DNA from: Pseudomonadota bacterium
GTDB lineage: Bacteria; Pseudomonadota; Gammaproteobacteria; Burkholderiales; Rhodocyclaceae
Direction of reading: 5' to 3'
DNA: 64,000 bases
NCBI GenBank assembly: GCA_018261905.1
Contig: JAGTRU010000006.1
Coordinates: 1-64,000 of the forward strand
Below, piece by piece: positions 31,919-40,516 of the stretch; the stretch's first letter is position 1, and each line of letters begins with the position of its first letter. The notes under the pieces were generated by a model that did not search any database, was not told the origin of the DNA, and saw only the letters and a list, made by a program, of their open reading frames with translations. A program made the translations under genes and the position numbers.

Positions 31919-34312
31919 ATGATCAATTTTTTCAGCGTAAATGATGTCGACCGGCATCTGACCCGGCTGCTCAAGGGCCTTGAAGATTTCTGCTTCCGCT
32001 TCCGGACGCCTTTCCTGATCTGGCTCGCCGTGTTTACCGCCGGCATGGGCTACTTCGCCTTCCAGCTGCGCATGGAAGCCGGCTTCGAAAAGCAGATGCC
32101 GACCGGCCACGAATACATCGAAACCTTCCAGAAATACCGTAACGACGTGCTCGGCGCCAATCGCCTCAACGTCGTGGTCAAGGCGAAGCAGGGCACGATC
32201 TGGACGCAGGAAGGTTTGCAGCGCCTCTACGACGTGACCCAGGCGGTGATCTACCTGCCGGGCGTCGATCGCCTCGGCGTGCAGTCCTTGTGGACGCCGA
32301 ACAGCTTCGTCAATGAAATCACCGAGGAAGGCTTTCGCGCCGACCCGCTGATTCCCGGCACCGTGATGCCGGATCAACTGACCCCCGAACTGATCGCCGG
32401 TATCCAGCGTTCGGCCGGGCAGGGCGGTTTCGTCGGCACCCTGGTCTCGCGTGACCAGACGAGTGCGATGATCGTCGCCGAGCTGGCCGAACTCGACAAG
32501 GACGGCAACAAGATCGATTACGTTGCCTACAACGCGCTGCTCGAAGAATTGCGCGGCAAATACGAGGATGCCGGCTTCGAGGTGCAGATCATCGGCTTCG
32601 CCAAGCAGATCGGCGACATCGCCAACGGCGCCTCGGCGGTGCTCGAATTCTGTGCCGTGGCGCTGCTGCTGACCGCTGCCGCGGTGTACTGGTACTGCCA
32701 TTCGATCCGCTTCACGCTGCTGCCCGTGGTCTGTTCGCTGACCTCGCTGGTCTGGCAGTTCGGCGCGCTGCGCCTGCTCGGCTTCGGCCTCGATCCGCTG
32801 GCCGTGCTGGTGCCTTTCCTGGTCTTCGCGATCGGCGTCTCGCACGGCGTGCAGCAGATCAACTTCATCGTACGCGAGCTGTCGCACGGCAAGACGACTG
32901 AAGAAGCGGCACGTGCCAGCTTCTCCGGCCTGCTGATTCCGGGCGTGCTGGCCCTGGTCACCGCCTTCGTCTCCTTCATCACCCTGGTCATGATCCCGAT
33001 CCCGATGGTGCGCGAACTGGCGATCACCGCCTCGCTCGGCGTCTTCTTCAAGATCACGACCAACCTGGCGATGCTGCCGATTGCCGCGTCCTACTTCAAG
33101 TTCACCAAGGAATATGCGCAGACGGCGATGCTCAAGCGTGACAAGCGCGCGCGCTGGCTGCGTTCGCTGGCTCGCGTTGCCGAACCGCGTAATGCCGCCA
33201 TCGTCATCGCGATCACCACGGCGATCTTCGGCATTGCCGTCTGGCAGAGCAGCGACCGTGTCATCGGTACGCTGCAGCCGGGCGCGCCGGAACTGCGTCC
33301 GGAAGCCCGCTTCAACCGCGATGCCGTGTCCATCTCGACGTCCTACGATACCGGCCTCGACTGGCTGACGGTGATTTTCGAAGCGGCGCCCGAGTCCTGC
33401 GAGAACGTCGCGATCGGCATCTACCAGGACCAGTTCGTCTGGGAAATGCAGCACGTCGAAGGCGTTCTTTCAGCCAGCTCCTACGCCGGCCAGCTACGTA
33501 CCTTCAACGAGGGCTACAACGAAGGCAATCCGAAGATGGGGGCGATCCCGATCGATCCGGGCAATTACGCGGCGCTGAGTACCGAGATCGGCCGCATGCG
33601 CGGCTACATGAAGAAGGACTGCAGCATGACCGCGGTGCATCTCTTCCTGACCGACCACAAGGCGACCACGATCAACCGCGTCATCGACCAGGTCAAGGCC
33701 TTCCGCGACAGCAACAAGCTCGACGGTGTCACCGTTCGTCTCGCCTCCGGCAATGCCGGCGTGCTCGCCGCAGTCAATGACGAGGTCGAGAAGAGCGAAA
33801 TGCCGATGATGCTCTATGTCTACGCCGCGATCATCATCCTGGTTGCGCTCGTCTATCGCGACTTCCGCGCCGTGATTGCCTGCTGCCTGCCGCTCACGGT
33901 CGGCACCTTCATTGGCTACTGGTTCATGAAGGAGCTGGAAATCGGCCTCACCGTCGCGACCCTGCCGGTCATGGTGCTGGCGGTCGGGATCGGCGTCGAT
34001 TACGCCTTCTACATCTACAACCGCCTGCAATTGCACATGGCGGGCGGGCAGAGCATCGTCAAGGCGCTTGAGTTTTCTATCCTCGAAGTCGGCACGGCAA
34101 CCATCTTCACCGCCATCACGCTCGCCGTCGGTGTCGCCACCTGGGCCTTCTCGGATCTCAAGTTCCAGGCCGACATGGGCAAGCTGCTCGCCTTCATGTT
34201 CATGGTCAACATGGTCATGGCGATGACGGCACTGCCGGCCTTCGCGGTCTGGCTGGAAAAACTTTTCCCGCGCAAGACGCCGGTCCGCGCGCCGGGCATC
34301 TTCAGTCACTGA
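31919..34312 (+). CDS. RND/MMPL-type transporter, module B
   Basis: A 797-residue inner-membrane protein, paralogue of 15014-17428. Helix 1 is at about 32-52 (FLIWLAVFTAGMGYFAFQLR), the first periplasmic loop runs about 55-240 with GHEYIETFQKYRNDVLG, and two five-helix bundles are near 245-400 and 640-785. Signatures include FLVFAIGVSHGVQQINFIVR, VMVLAVGIGVDYAFYIYNRL and GVATWAFSDLKFQADMGKLL; the last is almost the same as GVATWAWSPIKFQADMGILL in module A. It probably moves a hydrophobic compound or lipid, with no separate membrane-fusion protein. AGGGAACAG precedes the ATG at 31919. It is co-directional with the Ycf48-like gene, 12 bp downstream. Confidence 0.92.
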   Translation: MINFFSVNDVDRHLTRLLKGLEDFCFRFRTPFLIWLAVFTAGMGYFAFQLRMEAGFEKQMPTGHEYIETFQKYRNDVLGANRLNVVVKAKQGTIWTQEGLQRLYDVTQAVIYLPGVDRLGVQSLWTPNSFVNEITEEGFRADPLIPGTVMPDQLTPELIAGIQRSAGQGGFVGTLVSRDQTSAMIVAELAELDKDGNKIDYVAYNALLEELRGKYEDAGFEVQIIGFAKQIGDIANGASAVLEFCAVALLLTAAAVYWYCHSIRFTLLPVVCSLTSLVWQFGALRLLGFGLDPLAVLVPFLVFAIGVSHGVQQINFIVRELSHGKTTEEAARASFSGLLIPGVLALVTAFVSFITLVMIPIPMVRELAITASLGVFFKITTNLAMLPIAASYFKFTKEYAQTAMLKRDKRARWLRSLARVAEPRNAAIVIAITTAIFGIAVWQSSDRVIGTLQPGAPELRPEARFNRDAVSISTSYDTGLDWLTVIFEAAPESCENVAIGIYQDQFVWEMQHVEGVLSASSYAGQLRTFNEGYNEGNPKMGAIPIDPGNYAALSTEIGRMRGYMKKDCSMTAVHLFLTDHKATTINRVIDQVKAFRDSNKLDGVTVRLASGNAGVLAAVNDEVEKSEMPMMLYVYAAIIILVALVYRDFRAVIACCLPLTVGTFIGYWFMKELEIGLTVATLPVMVLAVGIGVDYAFYIYNRLQLHMAGGQSIVKALEFSILEVGTATIFTAITLAVGVATWAFSDLKFQADMGKLLAFMFMVNMVMAMTALPAFAVWLEKLFPRKTPVRAPGIFSH

Positions 34313-34324
34313 GCGGAGTTCATC

Positions 34325-35317
34325 ATGCAAAACAAATCCTTCAACTTCCGTCGCCCGCTCGTCGCCCTGTTGTTCGCTGCCGCCTGTCTGCCGGCCCTGG
34401 CCCAGGTGCCGGCCGCGGCTATCCCGCTGCAGGCGCAGCCGGCCCGCCAGTCGGCCAGCGCCACCCTGGCGCCGATGCTGGGCGCTACCACAGCCGGCAA
34501 GCGCATCGTCGCGGTCGGCGACTACGGCATTGCGCTGCTTTCCGACGATGACGGCAAGCACTTCCGCCAGGCCAGCAAAATGCCTGTTTCCTCGACGTTG
34601 ACCGCTGTGAGTTTTGCCGACGAGAAAAATGGCTGGGCCGTCGGCCACTGGGGTGCCATCGTGCATACCACCGACGGTGGCGAGACCTGGAGCATCCAGC
34701 GTCTCGACACGCAGGAAGACCGGCCGCTGTTTGCCGTGCATTTCTTCAATGCCGAAGAGGGCGTTGCCGTCGGGTTGTGGTCGCTGGTGCTGCGCACCCG
34801 TGACGGCGGCAAGAGCTGGGAAACAGTCACTCTGCCGGCGCCGCCGGAAGGCGGCCGGGCCGACCGCAACCTGTTTGCGACCTTCGCCTCGCCCAAGGGC
34901 AGCCTGTTCGTTGCCGCCGAGCGCGGCGCGGTGCTGCGCAGCGACGACAAGGGCCAGACCTGGCAATACCTGAACACCGGCTACAAGGGCTCGTTCTGGA
35001 CCGGTCTGGCGCTGCACGACGGCACGTTGCTGGTCGGCGGCCTGCGCGGCTCGCTGTATCGCAGCGGCGATGACGGCAAGACCTGGCACGCCGTCGACAG
35101 CGGCAGCAAGAGCTCGCTGACCAATCTGCTCGAAGTCGGCGCGCGGGTCGTCGGTGTCGGTCTGGACGGCGTGGAAATCGAGAGTCGTGATGCGGGTGCT
35201 AGTTTTACCGGCCTGCAACGCGATGATCGTGTGTCGATGACGGCGCTGGTTGCCGGCAGCGGCAACGGCCTGGTCCGCTTCTCGCGGCGCGGCGTACTGG
35301 CCGAAGGCAAGCATTGA
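34325..35317 (+). CDS. Ycf48-like beta-propeller protein, module B
   Basis: A 330-residue exported protein with signal peptide (ACLPALAQVP). Repeated Asp-box turns are visible: LSDDDGKHFRQA, HTTDGGETWSIQ, RTRDGGKSWETV, RSDDKGQTWQYL and RSGDDGKTWHAV, spaced about 40-50 residues apart, as in Ycf48/HCF136 propellers. It aligns to the module A copy and keeps the same partner order next to an RND permease. A periplasmic assembly or partner role is plausible; no enzyme activity is expected. 12 bp after the RND gene. Confidence 0.9.
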   Translation: MQNKSFNFRRPLVALLFAAACLPALAQVPAAAIPLQAQPARQSASATLAPMLGATTAGKRIVAVGDYGIALLSDDDGKHFRQASKMPVSSTLTAVSFADEKNGWAVGHWGAIVHTTDGGETWSIQRLDTQEDRPLFAVHFFNAEEGVAVGLWSLVLRTRDGGKSWETVTLPAPPEGGRADRNLFATFASPKGSLFVAAERGAVLRSDDKGQTWQYLNTGYKGSFWTGLALHDGTLLVGGLRGSLYRSGDDGKTWHAVDSGSKSSLTNLLEVGARVVGVGLDGVEIESRDAGASFTGLQRDDRVSMTALVAGSGNGLVRFSRRGVLAEGKH

Positions 35318-35335
35318 ACGGGTAACAGGTAGTAG

Positions 35336-35364
35336 CGTGGTGCGGTGCCTGGCGCTGCACCACG
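35336..35364 (+). promoter_or_regulatory. Hairpin upstream of the aldehyde dehydrogenase gene
   Basis: CGTGGTGC (35336-35343) pairs with GCACCACG (35357-35364) around 13 nt. There is no U-run, so it may be an RNA-processing or operator element between the Ycf48-like gene and the aldehyde dehydrogenase. Confidence 0.45.
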
Positions 35365-35394
35365 GCAACAACACATAATAATCAGGAGACAAAC

Positions 35395-36825
35395 ATGAAA
35401 AACATCACGATGCTGATCGATGGTCAGCCGGTGGTTGCCGCGGCGACCTTTCCCGTCATCAACCCGGCCACCGGTGAAGCTTTCGCCCAGGCGGCAGCCG
35501 GCAATGCCGCGCACGTGGACGCAGCGGTCGACGCCGCGCAGCGGGCATTTTCCGGCTGGAGCAAGACGCCGGATACCGAGCGCCAGGCCCTGCTGCATGC
35601 CGTGGGGGCGGCGCTCGAAGCGCACATGCCCGAACTCATGGAACTGGTCACGCTGGAAACCGGCAAGCCGCTCGCCGGCCTGAACGGCGTCGGTGCCGGC
35701 ATGGAAGTCGGCGGTTCGATTGCCTGGACGCACGTTACGGCCGACCTGACGCTGCCGGTCGAAGTCCTGCAGGACAACGCCGAAGCGCGTGTCGAGATTC
35801 ACCGCAAGCCGCTTGGTGTGGTCGGCTCGATCACGCCGTGGAACTGGCCGCTGATGATTGCCATCTGGCACGTCATCCCGGCCCTGCGCGCCGGCAACAC
35901 CGTGGTCATCAAGCCATCCGAACTGAGCCCGGTGGCGACGGCGCGCTTTGTCGAACTGGCCAATGCCATCCTGCCGCCCGGCGTGCTCAATCTGGTGACC
36001 GGGGCCGCCGGCTCCGACGTCGGCCCGGCCATGGCCAGCCATCCCGGCATCGCCAAGATCGTCTTTACCGGCTCGACGGCGACCGGGCGCAAGATCATGG
36101 CGGCCGGCGCCGGCAACCTGAAACGCCTGACCCTCGAACTCGGCGGCAACGACGCCGGCATCGTATTGCCTGACGTCAATGTCAAGGCGGTGGCACCCAA
36201 GCTGTTCGGCGTCACCTTCCACAACAATGGTCAGACCTGCGCCTGCCTCAAGCGCCTCTACGTGCATGCCAGCATCTACGAAGAGATGTGCGCGGAATTG
36301 GCCCGTATTGCGACGTCGACCGTGGTCGGCGACGGTCTGCTGCCGGAAACCCAGCTCGGGCCGATCCAGAATGCGATGCAACTGGCCAAGGTCGAGGAGC
36401 TGGCCGCCGACGCGCGTGCCAGTGGCGGCCGCTTCCTGTGCGGCGGCAAGCGTCGCGCCGGGCCGGGCTATTTCTACGAGCCGACCATCGTCGCCGATCT
36501 GAGCGACGGTTCGCGCCTGGTCGATGAAGAGCCGTTCGGCCCCTTGTTGCCGGTCATCAAGTACAGCGATGTCGATGAAGTCATTGCCCGCGCCAACCAG
36601 AGCCTGAACGGTCTGGGCGGCTCGATCTGGTCCACCGACCTGGTGCGCGCGGCCGAGCTGGCGCAGCGCCTGGAGTGCGGCACGGCCTGGGTGAACGAGC
36701 ACGGCGCCGTGCAGCCGGACGCGCCGTTCGGTGGCGTCAAGCAGTCCGGCATCGGCGTCGAGTTCGGCAGCCACGGCCTCGCCGAATACACCTCGATCCA
36801 GACCCTCAAGATCATGAAGTCCTGA
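35395..36825 (+). CDS. NAD(P)-dependent aldehyde dehydrogenase
   Basis: A 476-residue cytosolic aldehyde dehydrogenase. NAD-binding SITPWNWPLM and FTGSTATGRK, catalytic Glu in LTLELGGND, and catalytic Cys in NNGQTCACLK are all present, with length typical of the family. It follows module B by 77 bp with AGGAG before the ATG. The best inferred role is oxidation of the aldehyde made by aromatic amine dehydrogenase (phenylacetaldehyde, 4-hydroxyphenylacetaldehyde or its catechol form) to the arylacetic acid that feeds the hpa genes downstream. Specificity cannot be read from sequence. A strong terminator follows at 36883. Confidence 0.92.
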   Translation: MKNITMLIDGQPVVAAATFPVINPATGEAFAQAAAGNAAHVDAAVDAAQRAFSGWSKTPDTERQALLHAVGAALEAHMPELMELVTLETGKPLAGLNGVGAGMEVGGSIAWTHVTADLTLPVEVLQDNAEARVEIHRKPLGVVGSITPWNWPLMIAIWHVIPALRAGNTVVIKPSELSPVATARFVELANAILPPGVLNLVTGAAGSDVGPAMASHPGIAKIVFTGSTATGRKIMAAGAGNLKRLTLELGGNDAGIVLPDVNVKAVAPKLFGVTFHNNGQTCACLKRLYVHASIYEEMCAELARIATSTVVGDGLLPETQLGPIQNAMQLAKVEELAADARASGGRFLCGGKRRAGPGYFYEPTIVADLSDGSRLVDEEPFGPLLPVIKYSDVDEVIARANQSLNGLGGSIWSTDLVRAAELAQRLECGTAWVNEHGAVQPDAPFGGVKQSGIGVEFGSHGLAEYTSIQTLKIMKS

Positions 36826-36882
36826 GCCGGCGCCCGTTGCGGGCCGGCATGCTTTGCGTTTTCTCTCTCCTCTGCGAGTTTT

Positions 36883-36911
36883 CCGGCCGCCCTGTGCGGC
36901 CGGCTTTTTTT
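36883..36911 (+). terminator. Rho-independent terminator after the aldehyde dehydrogenase
   Basis: CCGGCCGC (36883-36890) pairs with GCGGCCGG (36896-36903) across a 5-nt loop, followed by C and seven Ts (36905-36911). It ends 10 bp before the next gene. Confidence 0.93.
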
Positions 36912-36921
36912 AATTCCCATC

Positions 36922-37458
36922 ATGACCTCCTTCCTGATTCCCGAGCGTGCCGAGTCGGCGCGCCTGATCCTGCGCATGTTCCGCGAAGAGGACTGGCAGG
37001 CGATGCACGCGCATTACGCCGATCCCGAAAGCACCCGCTACACGCTTGGCCGCAGCCTGAGCGAAGGCGAAAGCTGGCGCCTGACTGCGACCCTGGCCGG
37101 GCACTGGTTGCTGCGCGGCTACGGCCCGTACGCGCTCGAAGCCAAGGCGGACGGGCGCGTGCTCGGCACGGTCGGCCTCTGGCATCCGGTCGACTTTCCC
37201 GAGCGCGAAATCAAGTGGGCGCTGCATCCTGCTGCGCGCGGCCTGGGCTATGCCAGCGAGGCGGCGCGTGTCGTGCAGCGCCTTGCTGCCTCGGCCTTTC
37301 CCGGCTTGCCGCCGATCAGCTTCATCGACCGCGACAATGCCGCGTCGATCCGTGTTGCCGCTTCGGTCGGGGCCTGTCTGGAAAGCGAAACCGAGTTTCG
37401 CGGCCGGCGTTTCCAGGTCTTCCGTCATCCGCCAATGGATGCTGCGGTGCACCAGTAA
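36922..37458 (+). CDS. GNAT-family N-acetyltransferase
   Basis: A 178-residue RimJ/RimL-like acetyltransferase. The opening IPERAESARLILRMFREEDW is the usual start, and VLGTVGLWHPVDFPEREIKW then ALHPAARGLGYASEAARVV hold the acetyl-CoA-binding loop (Q/R-x-x-G-x-A type, here ARGLGYA). FIDRDNAASIRVAASVG is the conserved N-x-A-S helix. Substrate unknown: a protein N-terminus or small amine. It is preceded directly by a terminator, so it has little room for its own promoter, and may be transcribed by readthrough or from within the 36827-36921 gap. Confidence 0.88.
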   Translation: MTSFLIPERAESARLILRMFREEDWQAMHAHYADPESTRYTLGRSLSEGESWRLTATLAGHWLLRGYGPYALEAKADGRVLGTVGLWHPVDFPEREIKWALHPAARGLGYASEAARVVQRLAASAFPGLPPISFIDRDNAASIRVAASVGACLESETEFRGRRFQVFRHPPMDAAVHQ

Positions 37459-37496
37459 AAAGTCGTAAAAAAGACCAAAAATTATTCCCTCAAGTA

Positions 37497-37525
37497 TTGA
37501 CTCACTAATATCGTAGTGATTTAAT
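37497..37525 (+). promoter_or_regulatory. Putative promoter with operator palindrome for the TRAP/hpa genes
   Basis: TTGACT (37497-37502) and TTTAAT (37520-37525) are spaced 17 bp. Inside, TCACTA (37502-37507) and TAGTGA (37514-37519) form a perfect inverted repeat with a 6-nt spacer, placed where a repressor would block RNA polymerase. The regulator is unknown. Confidence 0.7.
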
Positions 37526-37583
37526 CGCTAACATATTAACGAAGATGGGCTGCGGCCCGGTGTCCAATAAAGAGGAGATGAAC

Positions 37584-38603
37584 ATGAACTATCGCAACTT
37601 CGCAGTTCTCGGTGCGCTGGCTGTTTCGCTGCCGGCCATGGCCCAGGAAGTCACCTTCAAGATCGCCCACTTCCTGCCGTCGGCCGCGCCGACCCAGCAG
37701 AAGGTGCTGCAGCCGTGGTGCGACGACATGAAGAAACAGTCGAACGGCCGCATCGCCTGCCAGTTCTACCCGGCCATGCAGCTCGGCGGCACGCCGGCCC
37801 AGCTCGCCGACCAGGTCAAGAACGGCGTCGCCGATATCGTGTGGACCGGCCCGGGTTACTCGGCCGGCCGCTTCCCGGCCATCGAAGCTTTTGAACTGCC
37901 GTTCATGGTCAAGGATTCGACCAGTTCCTCCAAGGCGCTGTGGAAGTACTACCAGCAAAATGCGCAGCAGGAATTTGCCGCCTACAAGGTGCTGGCATTC
38001 CACACTGACGGTGGTCAGGCTGTGCATACGGCGAGCAAGCAGATCGTCGGCCTGACCGGTTTTTCCGGTTTGAAGCTGCGTACCTCGACCCGCGTCGGCG
38101 CCAAGACCCTGGCTGCGCTGGGTGGTCAACCGGTGGCCATGCCGCCGGCCCAGGTGACGGAAGCAATTTCCAAGGGTGTCGTCGATGGTTCGCTCGGTGC
38201 CTGGGAGCTGGTCTATCCGACCAAGCTTTCCGAAGTCACCAAGTTCCATCTGCAACCGGATAACGGCGTGGCGCATCCGACCGCCACCGTGCTCGCCGTG
38301 TTGATGAACAAGGCAAAGTATGACGGCCTGCCGGCTGACCTCAAGGCCATTGTCGACAAGACGACCGGCGAAGTCATGGTCGGCAAGTTTGGTGCAATGT
38401 TCGACGAAGTGGCGGCCGATACCCGCAAGCGCATCGCTGCCCAGGGCAACAAGATCACGACGCTGAGCGCGACCCAGGTCACGGCCATGAAACAGGCGAC
38501 CGCCAGCGTTGAAGACGAATGGGCGAAGCAGGTTGGCGAGAAGGGACTGGACGGCAAGAAGCTGATTGCCTCGGCCCGCGAACTGACCGGCACCAGCAAA
38601 TAA
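37584..38603 (+). CDS. dctP: TRAP transporter solute-binding protein (DctP family)
   Basis: A 339-residue periplasmic protein with a short signal peptide (LGALAVSLPAMAQEV). The conserved DctP opening VTFKIAHFLPSAAPTQ is present, followed by RIACQFYPAMQLGG, GLKLRTSTRVGAKTLAALGG and PVAMPPAQVTEAISKGVVDG, where the Arg usually binds the substrate carboxylate. The start is taken as the ATG at 37584, six bases after AGAGGAG; 37578 is in frame but too close. With the two membrane subunits it forms a Na+-linked importer of a carboxylate. Being joined to hpa genes, it probably imports 4-hydroxyphenylacetate, homoprotocatechuate or a related acid. Confidence 0.93.
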   Translation: MNYRNFAVLGALAVSLPAMAQEVTFKIAHFLPSAAPTQQKVLQPWCDDMKKQSNGRIACQFYPAMQLGGTPAQLADQVKNGVADIVWTGPGYSAGRFPAIEAFELPFMVKDSTSSSKALWKYYQQNAQQEFAAYKVLAFHTDGGQAVHTASKQIVGLTGFSGLKLRTSTRVGAKTLAALGGQPVAMPPAQVTEAISKGVVDGSLGAWELVYPTKLSEVTKFHLQPDNGVAHPTATVLAVLMNKAKYDGLPADLKAIVDKTTGEVMVGKFGAMFDEVAADTRKRIAAQGNKITTLSATQVTAMKQATASVEDEWAKQVGEKGLDGKKLIASARELTGTSK

Positions 38604-38633
38604 CAAAGACGAAACAGGATCAAGGAGAACAGC

Positions 38634-39176
38634 ATGCATGATCCGATGGGGATACCCCACGATCTGGTGGAGCACGACAGGGCAGAGCACTGGCTGATCC
38701 TGGCGGGCAAGACGATGGCGATTTCGGGCGGCATGCTGTTCATCGCCCTGATCGCGATGTCGCTGGTGTCGATCATTGGCCGCAAGCTCGGTTTTGGCTC
38801 GGTCAATGGCGATATCGAACTGATGCAGGCCGGCACGGCTGTCGCGGCGACGGCTTTCCTGCCGTACTGCACGCTGCTTGGCGAGCACATCAAGGTCGAT
38901 TTCTTCACCGAGAACATGCGTGATTCACTCAAGCGCCCGATCGATGGCGTGGCCGAAGTCCTCTTCGCCATCGTCTCCGCCATTCTCGTCTGGCGCACCA
39001 TCCTGTCGGCGATTGCGACTTACGAATCGGAAGAAGTGACGACCCTGGTCTCGCTGCCGCTGTGGATTCCGACCGCGCTGCTCGTGCCCGGCCTGTTCCT
39101 GATGATGGTCTGCGCCATCTACCGGGCCTACGCCCATTTTCATCCGACCAAGAACATTCCGGGAGCCCACAAATGA
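38634..39176 (+). CDS. dctQ: TRAP transporter small permease (DctQ family)
   Basis: A 180-residue membrane subunit with four helices: AISGGMLFIALIAMSLVSII, TAVAATAFLPYCTLLGEHIK, VAEVLFAIVSAILVWRTILS and LWIPTALLVPGLFLMMVCAI. The usual EHIKVD motif after helix 2 is seen. It overlaps the large permease start by an ATGA junction, showing translational coupling, and has AAGGAGAACAG before the ATG. Partner of the binding protein at 37584. Confidence 0.92.
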   Translation: MHDPMGIPHDLVEHDRAEHWLILAGKTMAISGGMLFIALIAMSLVSIIGRKLGFGSVNGDIELMQAGTAVAATAFLPYCTLLGEHIKVDFFTENMRDSLKRPIDGVAEVLFAIVSAILVWRTILSAIATYESEEVTTLVSLPLWIPTALLVPGLFLMMVCAIYRAYAHFHPTKNIPGAHK

Positions 39177-40501
39177 GCGGTACCGCAATCGGCCTGATCG
39201 GCTTCGCCTGCCTGCTCGGCATGCTCGCCATCCGGATCCACATCACAATGGCGATGTTCATCACCGGCTCGGCGATTTACCTGGTGATGAACCACGGTGA
39301 GACTTCCGGCCTGCTGTATACCCTCAACAACCTGGTCTATGCCCGGGTTTCCAACTACGACCTCGCGGTCATCCCCTTGTTCATCATGATGGGCCAGTTC
39401 GCGACGCATGGCGGCTTGTCCAAGGCGCTGTTCAAGGCGGCCGGTACCCTGATCGGTCACTGGCGCGGCGGTCTGGCGATGGCTTCGACGGCGGCCTGTG
39501 CGGCTTTCGGCGCGATCTGCGGCTCCTCGCTGGCGACCGCCGCGACCATGGGTCAGGTGGCGCTGCCCGAACTCAAGGCCGCCGGCTACTCCGGCAAGCT
39601 GTCCACCGCCACGCTGGCCGCTTCTGGCACGCTGGGCATCATGATCCCGCCGTCGGTGCCGCTGGTCATCTACGCCGTGCTGACCCAGGAATCGATCGGC
39701 AAGCTGTTTGTTGCCGCCGTCGTGCCCGGTGTTCTGGCCGCCCTTGGTTACATCCTGGTCATCGCCATCGTTGTCCGGCGTGATCCGTCAGCCGGTCCGG
39801 CCGGCGTCAAGGTGCCGTTCGCCGAAATGATCAAGGCCCAGATCAACATCATTCCGGTGCTTTGCGTCTTCCTCGTCGTCATCGTCGGCATCTACGGCGG
39901 CTGGGCCAACCCGACCGAAGCCGCCTCGATTGGCGCAGCAGCCTGCGGCATCATCGCTGCGGTTTCCGGCGGCATGCGCAGCAAGGACTTCCTGCAGAGC
40001 GTCTATGGTACCGCCCACGCAACCGGCATGATCTTCATGGTGCTGATCGGTGCCGACCTGCTCAACTCCAGCCTGGCCCTGTCGCAAATGCCGACCGAGC
40101 TGGCGACCTGGGTGGCGACGAGCGGCCTGCCGCCGCTGGTCGTGCTGTTCTCCATCCTGGTCATCTACATTCTGCTTGGCTGTGTGATGGATTCGCTGGC
40201 CATGATCCTGCTCACCATTCCCATCTTCTACCCGATGGTGATGGGCCTCGATTTCTTCGGCATGGGTTTGGAAGACAAGTCGGTGTGGTTCGGTATCCTG
40301 GCGTTGATGGTGGTTGAAATCGGCCTGGTCCATCCGCCGGTCGGCATGAACCTCTACGTCATCAACAAGATCGCCAAGGATGTGCCGATGAGCGAGACCG
40401 CCTGGGGCGTGATGCCCTTCCTGGCCTCCGACTTCATCCGTATCGTCGCCCTGGTCTTCTTCCCGATTGTGTCCCTCGGCCTCGTGCATTACCTCGGCTA
40501 A
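39173..40501 (+). CDS. dctM: TRAP transporter large permease (DctM family)
   Basis: A 442-residue, highly hydrophobic channel subunit with about 12 helices. Typical DctM motifs are AVIPLFIMMGQFATHGGLSK, AFGAICGSSLATAATMGQVA and LPELKAAGYSGKLSTATLAA with LGIMIPPSVPLVIYAVLTQE, and LVHPPVGMNLYVINKIA near the end. Its ATG lies in the last codons of the small permease, so the upstream longer frame at 39062 is not used. It is followed 15 bp later by the hpaG1 gene, linking transport to catabolism in one operon. Confidence 0.94.
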   Translation: MSGTAIGLIGFACLLGMLAIRIHITMAMFITGSAIYLVMNHGETSGLLYTLNNLVYARVSNYDLAVIPLFIMMGQFATHGGLSKALFKAAGTLIGHWRGGLAMASTAACAAFGAICGSSLATAATMGQVALPELKAAGYSGKLSTATLAASGTLGIMIPPSVPLVIYAVLTQESIGKLFVAAVVPGVLAALGYILVIAIVVRRDPSAGPAGVKVPFAEMIKAQINIIPVLCVFLVVIVGIYGGWANPTEAASIGAAACGIIAAVSGGMRSKDFLQSVYGTAHATGMIFMVLIGADLLNSSLALSQMPTELATWVATSGLPPLVVLFSILVIYILLGCVMDSLAMILLTIPIFYPMVMGLDFFGMGLEDKSVWFGILALMVVEIGLVHPPVGMNLYVINKIAKDVPMSETAWGVMPFLASDFIRIVALVFFPIVSLGLVHYLG

Positions 40502-40516
40502 CTGGAGCTAGCAACA

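Noticed and set aside
31748..35392. Long minus-strand frames (568 and 632 codons) opposite module B
   Set aside because: They are shadows of the RND and Ycf48-like genes; products are low complexity and lack start signals.
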